The translations under genes and the position numbers were made by a program. Below, piece by piece: positions 1 through 7,193 of a DNA stretch of 10,338 bases (positions are counted from its first letter, which is position 1; each line of letters begins with the position of its first letter). The notes under the pieces were generated by a model. The model was not told where the DNA came from, did no database searches, and saw only the letters and a list, made by a program, of their open reading frames with translations. This DNA is from DASTHG01 sp041498155 (GTDB lineage: Bacteria; Gemmatimonadota; Gemmatimonadetes; Gemmatimonadales; GWC2-71-9): the NCBI GenBank assembly GCA_041498155.1, contig JBGQHV010000124.1:1-10338 (forward strand), written 5' to 3'.

Positions 1-2257
1 CCCGCGGCCGGACCAGCTGGTCATCGTCTGGGAGCGCAACCGCGCGGGCGCGCAGGCCACCAACGTCGTGAACCCCGGCAACTATCTCGACTGGCGCGAC
101 CGGGCGACGAGCTTCACCGATCTCGCGGCCCTCACCTGGTCCTCGATGACGTTCACCGGCAACGCGCCCGAGATCGTGCAAGGCCGATCCGTCACGCCGA
201 ATTTTGCCCGCGTGCTGGGCACGTCGCCAGCGCTGGGACGGTTCTTCACGCCGGCCGAGGCGTTGCCGGGCGGTCCGACGGTCATCGTGCTGAGCGATGG
301 CCTCTGGCGCGGTCGCTTTGGCGCCGATTCCAGCGTGATCGGGCGCGCGGTGCCGGTCGCGGGTGGCAACGCGACCGTTGTCGGGGTGATGCCGCCCACG
401 TTCCGGGCGATGCCGTGGGGTACCGAGGAATACTGGGAGCCGTTCCGGCTCGATCCGGGCGATCGGACGCGGCACGGCCGTTATACGATGGTGGTCGGCC
501 GGCTGCGTCCCGGCGTGACCCGCGAGCGGGCGCAGGCCGAGATGGATGTGATCACGAGCGGCATCGAGCGCGAGCACCCCGAGTTCGACACGGGATGGAG
601 CGCCAACGTCGTGTCGCTGACCGATCAGGTCGTGGGGTCGGCCCGCCGGGCGCTGCTGATCGTGCTCGCGGCCGTGGCGATCGTGCTGCTCATCGCGTGC
701 GCCAACGTCGGCAACCTGATGCTGGTCCGGGCCGAGGGCCGGCGCCGGGAATTCGCCGTGCGCACCGCACTCGGCGCGCCGCGCTGGCGCCTCGTGCGGC
801 AATGGCTGGCCGAGAGTGTGGTCGTGGCCGGCCTGGGCGGCGCGGCCGGCCTGCTGCTCGCCAAGTGGGGCGTGGATCTGCTGGTGGCCGCGGGCCCGGC
901 CGGCATTCCCCGCGTGGCGGAGATCGCCCTCGACGGCCGGGTGATTGCGGTGACGGCGGGGATCACGCTGCTCGTCGGCATCGTCGCCGGTCTGCCGGCC
1001 GCGTTGGGGGTCGCGTCCGCCGGCGTCGCCGGAGGGCTGCGCGGCGAAGGTGGTCGGTCGATCGCCGACGCCGGATCCACCCGGTTTCGCAGCGGGCTCG
1101 TGGTGGCGCAGCTGTCGCTCGCCCTCGTGCTCCTGGCCGGCGCCGGTTTGCTGGTGCGCTCGCTCCACCGCCTGGGGGCGGTGAACCCGGGCTTCGATCC
1201 CGCTAATCTGCTCACACTGTCGGTCGAGCTTCCCCAGGCGACGTACTCCGATGACGCCCGCCGGGCCGCGTTTTTCGCTCGACTGCTGGAGCGCGTCGAC
1301 GGCATGCCCGGCGTGTCGGCCGCGGGGGCCGTCAGCTTCCTGCCGCTCACCAACGGCGGCGCCTCAACCCGCTTCACGATCGTGGGTCGGCCCGCCCCCG
1401 AGCCCGGTCATTGGACCAGCAGCGACATCCGGATCGTCGATCCCGGCTACTTCGCGGCGATGCGCATTCCGCTGCTCCGGGGCCGTGGCCTGACGGCCGC
1501 CGACCGGGCCGATGCGCCGCCCGTCGTCGTCATCAGCGAAACGATGGCCCGGCAGTACTGGCCCGACGAGGATCCGATCGGCGCGCGGCTCCAGGTGAAT
1601 TGGACTCATCCGGATGTCCACCCGGAGGTGATCGGTGTCGTGGGTGACGTGCATGTGAGCACCTTGGACGGCGATCTGCGGCCGACGATCTACTACGTGC
1701 AGGCGCAGGAGCCGTCCGGGTCGATGACGATCGTCACGCGTCACACCGCCGGTGCCGGCGGCCTCGCCGCCAGCGTGCGCGCGGCCGTTCGCGAGCTCGA
1801 CCACGACCTCCCCGTGACCGACGTCGCGACCATGTCCACCCGGCTGGTCCGGTCGATGTCCGACCGTCGCTACCCGATGCTCCTGCTCGCCGCCTTCGCG
1901 GCGCTCGCCGTACTGCTCGCGGCGGTGGGCATTTACGGCGTGCTCTCCTACGCCGTCAACCAGCGCATGCGCGAGATCGGCGTGCGCATGGCCCTGGGCG
2001 CCCAGCGCTCGGACGTCCTCGGGCTGGTGATTAGCGGGGGGATGCGCTTGACGCTCGTAGGGGTCGCCGTCGGCGCCGTCGGCGGCCTGCTCGCCTCCCG
2101 CGCGCTCGGCCGGCTGCTGTACGGCGTCACGGCCACCGACCCGCTGACTTTCGCCGCGGTGGCGGGGTTGCTGGCGCTCGTCGCGTTGATCGCGATCTAC
2201 TTCCCCGCGGCCCGCGCCACGCGCGTGGATCCGATGACCGTGCTTCGAACCGAATAG
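1..2257 (+). CDS. ADOP-type MacB/FtsX duplicated permease 1 (5'-truncated by window edge)
   Basis: Inner-membrane permease of the duplicated orphan MacB/FtsX class. The frame is open from base 2 and the first visible residues, PRPDQLVIVWE, match residues ~54 onward of permeases 2 and 3. About 53 N-terminal residues, including the first membrane helix, therefore lie left of the window, and the GTG at 68 is internal. The first periplasmic domain (to about base 640) carries the family pattern DWR..SF, LGRFF, GLWRGRFG and VVGVMPPTF. The first FtsX core follows: helix at ~653-715 with ACANVGN, loop RRREFAVRTALGA, then helices at ~817-890, ~941-1006 and ~1094-1165. A second periplasmic domain (~1180-1855) precedes the second FtsX core, which contains VGIYGVLSYAV and the loop REIGVRMALGA. 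The tail is LRTE. It reads PAARA where the other complete copies have PARRA. No ATP-binding motifs are present. The substrate is unknown. The stop codon overlaps the Shine-Dalgarno of permease 2. Confidence 0.95.
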   Translation, partial: PRPDQLVIVWERNRAGAQATNVVNPGNYLDWRDRATSFTDLAALTWSSMTFTGNAPEIVQGRSVTPNFARVLGTSPALGRFFTPAEALPGGPTVIVLSDGLWRGRFGADSSVIGRAVPVAGGNATVVGVMPPTFRAMPWGTEEYWEPFRLDPGDRTRHGRYTMVVGRLRPGVTRERAQAEMDVITSGIEREHPEFDTGWSANVVSLTDQVVGSARRALLIVLAAVAIVLLIACANVGNLMLVRAEGRRREFAVRTALGAPRWRLVRQWLAESVVVAGLGGAAGLLLAKWGVDLLVAAGPAGIPRVAEIALDGRVIAVTAGITLLVGIVAGLPAALGVASAGVAGGLRGEGGRSIADAGSTRFRSGLVVAQLSLALVLLAGAGLLVRSLHRLGAVNPGFDPANLLTLSVELPQATYSDDARRAAFFARLLERVDGMPGVSAAGAVSFLPLTNGGASTRFTIVGRPAPEPGHWTSSDIRIVDPGYFAAMRIPLLRGRGLTAADRADAPPVVVISETMARQYWPDEDPIGARLQVNWTHPDVHPEVIGVVGDVHVSTLDGDLRPTIYYVQAQEPSGSMTIVTRHTAGAGGLAASVRAAVRELDHDLPVTDVATMSTRLVRSMSDRRYPMLLLAAFAALAVLLAAVGIYGVLSYAVNQRMREIGVRMALGAQRSDVLGLVISGGMRLTLVGVAVGAVGGLLASRALGRLLYGVTATDPLTFAAVAGLLALVALIAIYFPAARATRVDPMTVLRTE

Positions 2258-2260
2258 GTG
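2256..2260 (+). promoter_or_regulatory. Shine-Dalgarno of permease 2, overlapping the stop of permease 1
   Basis: AGGTG lies 5 nt before the ATG at 2266, and its first two bases are the last two of the TAG stop of permease 1. This arrangement favours translational coupling and supports the ATG at 2266 as the start. Confidence 0.7.
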
Positions 2261-2265
2261 ACGCC

Positions 2266-4677
2266 ATGGACACACTGCTCCAGGACATCCGCTACGCGCT
2301 CCGCCAGCTCGCTGCGCGTCCCGGCTTCACCGCGGTCGTGATCCTCACGCTCGCCCTCGGGATCGGCGCGAACACCGCGATCTTCGGCGTAGTGAACGCG
2401 GTGCTGCTCCGGCCCCTGCCCTACCCCGCGGCCGAGCGGCTCACCGTGCTGTGGGGCACGCGCGGGGGCCAGTCGCAGACGGTCGTCTCCATTCCCGACG
2501 TGCAAGACTGGCGGGCACGCAACCACAGCTTCGAAGACATCGGCATCGTGCGCCAGCAGAGCGTAAACCTCACGGGCGCCGAGGCGCCCGACCGGCTCAG
2601 TGGCGACTTCGTGACGGCGAGCACCCTCGCGCTGCTCGGCGCACACACGGCGATCGGTCGGATCTTTACGGACTCCGAAACGGCTGTGGGCAGCGGCCAA
2701 CCGGTGGCGGTGCTCTCCTGGGCCGCGTGGCAGGGCCGCTTCGGCGGCGACTCCACCATCCTCGGCCGCACGCTGACCCTGAACGGCCGCCCCCACGTGG
2801 TGATCGGCGTGACGGCGCGGGACTTCCAGGATGCCTTCGGGCCCGTCGAGGTGTGGCTGCCGATCACGTCGGCGCCGAACGCGACCTGGTTCACGCGGGC
2901 GAACCCCAACGTCTGGGCCCTCGGGCGCCTGAAGCCCGGGATCACGGCGTCCCAGGCGCAGCGTGATCTCTCCGCCATCTCGGCCGATCTGGCGTTGCAG
3001 TTCCCCGCCACCAATGCGGGGGCCGGCGCGAGCGTCGTCTCGTTGCGCGCAAACGCCGTGGGGCAGGTACGACCGGTCCTGCTCATTGTTCTGGCGTTCG
3101 TCGGCGTGGTGCTGCTCATCGCCTGCGCCAACGTGGCCAACTTGCAGCTCACGCGCGCCGTCGCGCGCCGCCGCGAATTGTCGTTGCGCGCGGCCCTCGG
3201 GGCGAGCCGTTCGCGCATCGCCCGCCAGCTGCTCACCGAGAGTCTGCTGCTCTCCGTGCTGGGAGGCGCCGCGGGCGTCATGCTCGCGCGCTGGGCGATC
3301 GTCGGACTGCTGGCGCTCGTCCCCGGCGGGCTTCCTGTCTACGGCGACGTCACGGTGGACTCCGTCGTGCTGACGTTCTGCGCCGGCGTCACCATTCTGG
3401 CCGGCCTGCTGTTCGGAGCAGCACCGGCATGGCATGCGGTGCGCGCGAATCTCGGGCAGATCCTCACGCTCCGATCCGGGGACGGCGCCGTGGGGGGCCG
3501 GATGGACCTGCGCCACGTCTTCGTCGCGGTCCAGCTGGCGCTCGCCATCGTGCTGCTCGTCGGCGCGGGACTGCTGACGCGCAGCCTGCTGGCGCTGCAG
3601 CGGGTGCAGCCGGGGTTCGATGCCACGCGGCTCCTCACGGCGGAGTTCCGCCTGCCCGCGGTGAAGTACGGCACGCCCGAAGCGATCGCGGGGTTCATGA
3701 CGCGCGCCGCCGGGGCCATCCGGGCCGTGCACGGCGTCCGAGCGGCGGCGCTCGTCACCGCCGTGCCGTTGAGCGGCAACTGGGGCGGTGTGACCTATCT
3801 CCCCGTCGGGCAAACCGAGCCGGAGCCCGGCGCCACGCCGAGCGCCCGCGTGAACGGCGTCACCGACGGCTTCTTTTCGACGATGCGGATCCCCGTGCTC
3901 CAGGGCCGCGATTTCGACGACCACGACCGGGCCGATGCGCCGCCGGTCGCGATCGTGAACGCGGAGCTGGCGCGCCGGTCCTGGCCGGGCCAATCCGCGC
4001 TGGGGCAGCGCTTGCAGGTCTGGACCCCGCAGCTTGTCGTGGTGACGATCGTGGGCGTGGTGGGTGACATCAAGCACCTCACCCTGAGTGAGCCGCCCGA
4101 GCCGCAGATCTACTACCCGATGGCGCAGAACCCCGGGATCTTTTCGAGCATCGTGGCCCGCACCGACGGCGACCCGATGGCGCTTGCCCCGGCGCTGCGC
4201 TCGGCCATCTGGTCGGTGGACCCCGACCAGCCGGTGTGGCGGCTGCGCTCGATGGAATCGATCGTCGGCCGGGACGTCGCGGCGCCGCAATTCACCATGC
4301 GTTTGACCCTCGCGTTCGCGCTGCTCGCGCTGCTGCTCGCCGCGGTCGGCGTGTACGGGGTGATGACGTATGCCGTGGTGCAGCGCACCCGTGAGGTCGG
4401 GATCCGGATGGCGCTGGGCGCGCGGCGCCAGCAGGTGGTGGGGCTCGTGCTGGGACGCGGCCTGCGCGTCGTCGGGGTCGCGGTCGTCGCCGGACTGGCC
4501 GTTGCCTTCGGCCTGGCGCCGCTCATCCGCGCGCAGCTGTTCGGCGTCACGGCCGCCGATCCGGTGACGTTCATCGCGGTGCCGGTGCTGCTGGCGGGCG
4601 TCGCGCTCCTCGCCTGCTACCTCCCGGCGCGACGCGCGGCGCGGGTGGACCCGATGGTGGCGTTGCGGACTGAGTAA
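2266..4677 (+). CDS. ADOP-type MacB/FtsX duplicated permease 2
   Basis: Complete 803-residue inner-membrane permease, a normal length for the class. The start at ATG 2266 is set by the family N-terminus MDTLLQDIRYALRQL and the ribosome site just upstream. It begins directly with this amphipathic segment and lacks the extra N-terminal prefix domain found in some ADOP proteins. Order of parts: helix 1 at ~21-47 (LGIGANTAIF); periplasmic domain 1 at ~50-265; FtsX core 1 with a helix at ~272-294, ACANVAN at 286-292, loop RRRELSLRAALGA, and helices at ~327-347 and ~366-386; helix at ~419-440; periplasmic domain 2 at ~445-670; FtsX core 2 with a helix at ~679-703 (VGVYGVMTYAV), loop REVGIRMALGA, and helices at ~733-757 and ~770-790. 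It ends YLPARRAARVDPMVALRTE. By family it should transmit ATPase movement to the periplasm, as in MacB or LolCE. No ATPase is encoded nearby, and substrate and partner are unknown. It uses a TAA stop, unlike the TAG of its complete neighbours, and a dyad element follows at once. Confidence 0.97.
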   Translation: MDTLLQDIRYALRQLAARPGFTAVVILTLALGIGANTAIFGVVNAVLLRPLPYPAAERLTVLWGTRGGQSQTVVSIPDVQDWRARNHSFEDIGIVRQQSVNLTGAEAPDRLSGDFVTASTLALLGAHTAIGRIFTDSETAVGSGQPVAVLSWAAWQGRFGGDSTILGRTLTLNGRPHVVIGVTARDFQDAFGPVEVWLPITSAPNATWFTRANPNVWALGRLKPGITASQAQRDLSAISADLALQFPATNAGAGASVVSLRANAVGQVRPVLLIVLAFVGVVLLIACANVANLQLTRAVARRRELSLRAALGASRSRIARQLLTESLLLSVLGGAAGVMLARWAIVGLLALVPGGLPVYGDVTVDSVVLTFCAGVTILAGLLFGAAPAWHAVRANLGQILTLRSGDGAVGGRMDLRHVFVAVQLALAIVLLVGAGLLTRSLLALQRVQPGFDATRLLTAEFRLPAVKYGTPEAIAGFMTRAAGAIRAVHGVRAAALVTAVPLSGNWGGVTYLPVGQTEPEPGATPSARVNGVTDGFFSTMRIPVLQGRDFDDHDRADAPPVAIVNAELARRSWPGQSALGQRLQVWTPQLVVVTIVGVVGDIKHLTLSEPPEPQIYYPMAQNPGIFSSIVARTDGDPMALAPALRSAIWSVDPDQPVWRLRSMESIVGRDVAAPQFTMRLTLAFALLALLLAAVGVYGVMTYAVVQRTREVGIRMALGARRQQVVGLVLGRGLRVVGVAVVAGLAVAFGLAPLIRAQLFGVTAADPVTFIAVPVLLAGVALLACYLPARRAARVDPMVALRTE

Positions 4678-4749
4678 GCCATCTGCCGTCGGCCATCAGC
4701 CATCAGCCATCTGGTGGTTGTGATTGCTGATGGCTGATGGCTGACGGCT
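4678..4749 (+). repeat. Heptamer repeat array forming a 23-bp inverted repeat between permeases 2 and 3
   Basis: Directly after the TAA stop come five tandem heptamers: GCCATCT, GCCGTCG, GCCATCA, GCCATCA and GCCATCT (4678-4712). After a 13-nt spacer come inverted heptamers GCTGATG, GCTGATG and GCTGACG plus GCT (4726-4749). The segments 4685-4707 and 4726-4748 are reverse complements at 22 of 23 positions. The one mismatch (G4691/T4742) is a G-U pair in RNA, so the transcript can form a 23-bp stem with an 18-nt loop. No U-run follows, so it is not a classical terminator. The Shine-Dalgarno of permease 3 at 4756-4760 lies outside the stem. Possible roles are RNA stabilisation or processing, partial attenuation, or simply a dispersed genomic repeat. 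Confidence 0.9.
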
Positions 4750-4755
4750 CCAGAC

Positions 4756-4760
4756 GAGGA
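4756..4760 (+). promoter_or_regulatory. Shine-Dalgarno of permease 3
   Basis: GAGGA sits 5 nt before the ATG at 4766 and 7 nt after the end of the 23-bp stem, so the hairpin would not cover it. It supports the chosen start. Confidence 0.7.
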
Positions 4761-4765
4761 ATCCC

Positions 4766-7183
4766 ATGGAAACCTTGCTCCAAGACATCCGCTACGCGGC
4801 CCGGACGCTGCTCAAGTCACCGGGCTTCACCGCCACCGCCGTACTCACGCTGACACTCGGCATCGGCGCGACCACCGCCATCTTCTCCGTGGTGCAGAGC
4901 GTGCTGCTGCGCTCGCTCCCCTATCGCGATCCCGGACAGCTCGTGATGGTGTGGGAGAACCATCCGCAGGAGGGCGCGCCGCGCAACCCCTTCGCTCCGG
5001 CGAACTACACCGACCTGCGGGCCCAGACGGCATCGTACGAGCGCCTCGGCGCGATCTATCCCTACTCGACGGTCAATCTCACCGGCGTGGGCGAGCCCGA
5101 GCAGCTCCGCCTGTTGCGGGTCGACGGAGACCTGTTCTCCACGCTGGGGGTCGCCGCACAACGGGGTCGCACCCTGGGCCCTGAGGACGATCGCCCCGGT
5201 GGTCCGAACGTTCTCGTCATCAGCGACGGATTCTGGCGCAGCCGCTTTGGCGGCGATACCGGGGCCATAGGGCGGAGCGTGACGCTCGGCGGCGAGCCTT
5301 ACACCATCGTCGGCATCATGCCGCCCGGGTTCGCCCTGCCCACTTGGAGCGGCGACTTGATCGCCCCCCTGGGACTCGACGCGCAGACGGCGCAGCTGCG
5401 GGCCGTGCGCTTCCTGACGTTGGTCGGTCGCTTGAAGCCCGGCGTGGCGTTGCCCCGCGTGAACGCCGAGCTGGCGACGATCGCCGGACGCATCGCGGCG
5501 GCGCATCCGGAGACCAACACCGGCGTCGGCGTCACCGTGCTCCCGGTGACGCAGGCGGTGGTCGGAGACGTGCGGCCCGCGCTGCTGGTGTTGTTCGGCG
5601 CGGTGGCGTTCGTGCTGCTCATCGCCTGCGCCAACGTCGCCAACCTCATGCTCGCCCGCGCCGCGGGTCGCGGCCGGGAGATGGCGGTGCGAGCGGCGCT
5701 CGGCGCCGCGCGCCGGCGCCTCGTCCGCCAGCTCCTGACCGAGAGCATCCTGCTCGCTGCGTGCGGCGCGCTCGGCGGGCTCACCCTGGCCGCCTGGGGG
5801 ATCGAGTGGCTGCGGCACCTTAGCGCCGTCGACGTCCCGCGCATCGCCGAGACGTCCGTGCGCTGGCCGGTGCTGCTGTTCACGGCGGGTGCGGCGCTCG
5901 TGACGGGGATCACGGTCGGCGTCGTACCTGCCGCGCAGGCGGCTCAGCCGCAACTCACCAGCGCCCTGAACGAAAGCGGACGCGGTTCGGCGGGTGGGCG
6001 GGAGCGGCGGCGGGCCCGGGCCGCACTGCTCGTCTGGCAGGTCGCGCTGGCGCTGGTGCTGCTCATCGGGGCGGGCCTGATGCTGCGGACCATGCAACAA
6101 CTGCTCGACGTGCATCCGGGGGTCCAGGTGGATCGCGCCGTAACGATCGGCGTGCGGGTCGGCGGTCCGCGCTACCAGAATCCGCTGGCGACGATCGGGT
6201 TCTACGATCAGGTCACGGAGCGACTCGCGGCGCTCCCCGGCGTCCGGGCAGTGGGGGCGATCAGCGTCCTGCCGTTCGGCGCGAGTGGCCCGACGACGGG
6301 GCTGCGCTTCGAGCGGCGGCCGCCCGGCGGCGGCCCCCCGCCTGAGGCCGAATACCGTAGCGTCACCCCGGGCTATTTCGCCGCGATGGGGATCCCGCTC
6401 CTCGCCGGCCGCGGGTTCGAGCGGCCGGACCGCGGAGATTCCACGCTCCCCACGCTGGTGAGCGAGACATTCGCCCGCCGCTATTTCCCGGGGGACACCG
6501 CGCTGGGCCAGCGCATCCGGCTCGGGCCCAACCCCAACGCCGCGTGGCGCACCATCGTCGGCGTCGTGGGCGACGTGCGGGACCTCGGACTCGGCGCGCC
6601 GCCCCGCCCCGACGTTTACGTGCTCTTCACCCAGTCGCCGTCGGCCGCCATGTCGATCGTGCTGCGCTCGACCGGTGATCCCGCGACCGCCGTCGCCCCC
6701 GCGCGGGCGGCGATTCGGGCGCTCGATCCCGATGTACCGATCTCGAACGTCGCCTCGCTGCGCCAGCTCGTGGGTGGATCGGTGGCGCGCACCCGCTACG
6801 CCGGATCGCTGCTGGTGGGCTTCGCGGCGCTCGCGCTCGTCATCGCCGTCGTCGGGATTTACGGCGTGATGTCGTATCTGGTAACGCAGCGCTCGCGCGA
6901 GTTGGGCGTGCGCATCGCCCTGGGCGCGCGTCCCGGCGACATCCTCCGTCTCGTGCTGCGCGAGGGCGCCCGGCTCGGTGTGCTGGGCGCGGGGCTCGGC
7001 GTTCTCGCGGCATTCGGCACGACGCGCGCGATGGTCCGGCTGTTGTACGATGTGAGCCCGGCCGACCCGATCACCTACACGGCGGTCTCGTTGCTGCTCG
7101 TCGCCGTCGTGCTCGTGGCCTGCTACATCCCGGCGCGGCGCGCGACCAAGATCGATCCGATGGTGGCCCTCCGAACCGAATAG
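4766..7183 (+). CDS. ADOP-type MacB/FtsX duplicated permease 3
   Basis: Complete 805-residue inner-membrane permease. The start METLLQDIRYAARTLLKSPG is the family N-terminus. Helix 1 at ~21-47 contains LGIGATTAIF. Periplasmic domain 1 (~50-265) has LGRTLGPED-like and FWRSRFGGD segments and VGIMPPGFALP. FtsX core 1 has a helix at ~270-292, ACANVAN at 287-293, the loop GRGREMAVRAALGA (301-314) ending in LLTES at 323-327, and helices at ~328-348 and ~369-391. A basic stretch (RERRRARA) leads into the helix at ~420-442. Periplasmic domain 2 (~450-675) contains a short Pro/Gly-rich stretch, RRPPGGGPPPE. FtsX core 2 starts near residue 677, with VGIYGVMSYLV and loop RELGVRIALGARPGD. It ends YIPARRATKIDPMVALRTE. 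It is closest in layout to permease 2, but the periplasmic sequences differ clearly. No Walker motifs are present, so it depends on an ATPase encoded elsewhere (inference). It follows the dyad element and is tightly linked to permease 4. Substrate unknown. Confidence 0.97.
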   Translation: METLLQDIRYAARTLLKSPGFTATAVLTLTLGIGATTAIFSVVQSVLLRSLPYRDPGQLVMVWENHPQEGAPRNPFAPANYTDLRAQTASYERLGAIYPYSTVNLTGVGEPEQLRLLRVDGDLFSTLGVAAQRGRTLGPEDDRPGGPNVLVISDGFWRSRFGGDTGAIGRSVTLGGEPYTIVGIMPPGFALPTWSGDLIAPLGLDAQTAQLRAVRFLTLVGRLKPGVALPRVNAELATIAGRIAAAHPETNTGVGVTVLPVTQAVVGDVRPALLVLFGAVAFVLLIACANVANLMLARAAGRGREMAVRAALGAARRRLVRQLLTESILLAACGALGGLTLAAWGIEWLRHLSAVDVPRIAETSVRWPVLLFTAGAALVTGITVGVVPAAQAAQPQLTSALNESGRGSAGGRERRRARAALLVWQVALALVLLIGAGLMLRTMQQLLDVHPGVQVDRAVTIGVRVGGPRYQNPLATIGFYDQVTERLAALPGVRAVGAISVLPFGASGPTTGLRFERRPPGGGPPPEAEYRSVTPGYFAAMGIPLLAGRGFERPDRGDSTLPTLVSETFARRYFPGDTALGQRIRLGPNPNAAWRTIVGVVGDVRDLGLGAPPRPDVYVLFTQSPSAAMSIVLRSTGDPATAVAPARAAIRALDPDVPISNVASLRQLVGGSVARTRYAGSLLVGFAALALVIAVVGIYGVMSYLVTQRSRELGVRIALGARPGDILRLVLREGARLGVLGAGLGVLAAFGTTRAMVRLLYDVSPADPITYTAVSLLLVAVVLVACYIPARRATKIDPMVALRTE

Positions 7184-7186
7184 GAG
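7182..7186 (+). promoter_or_regulatory. Shine-Dalgarno of permease 4, overlapping the stop of permease 3
   Basis: AGGAG starts inside the TAG stop of permease 3 and lies 7 nt before the ATG at 7194. The overlap of stop and ribosome site repeats the arrangement at the permease 1/2 junction. Confidence 0.7.
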
Positions 7187-7193
7187 CAAGACG

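Noticed and set aside
68..70. GTG as the start of permease 1
   Set aside because: The frame is open to base 2 and the upstream residues align with the family (YP.P..L..VWE), so the GTG is an internal valine codon.
415..1206. A 263-codon plus-strand frame overlapping permease 1
   Set aside because: Out-of-frame Arg/Gly/Ala-rich translation of permease 1 coding DNA.
2197..4290. A 697-codon open frame on the minus strand opposite permease 2
   Set aside because: Same low-complexity charged composition, no recognisable motif, no ribosome site, and it overlaps a conserved gene.
4685..4748. Rho-independent terminator
   Set aside because: The stem is strong, but it is followed by TCCAGACGAGG rather than a T-run, and the loop is long. 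Attenuation by another route is not excluded.
4678..4749. CRISPR array
   Set aside because: The units are 7 nt with no unique spacers.
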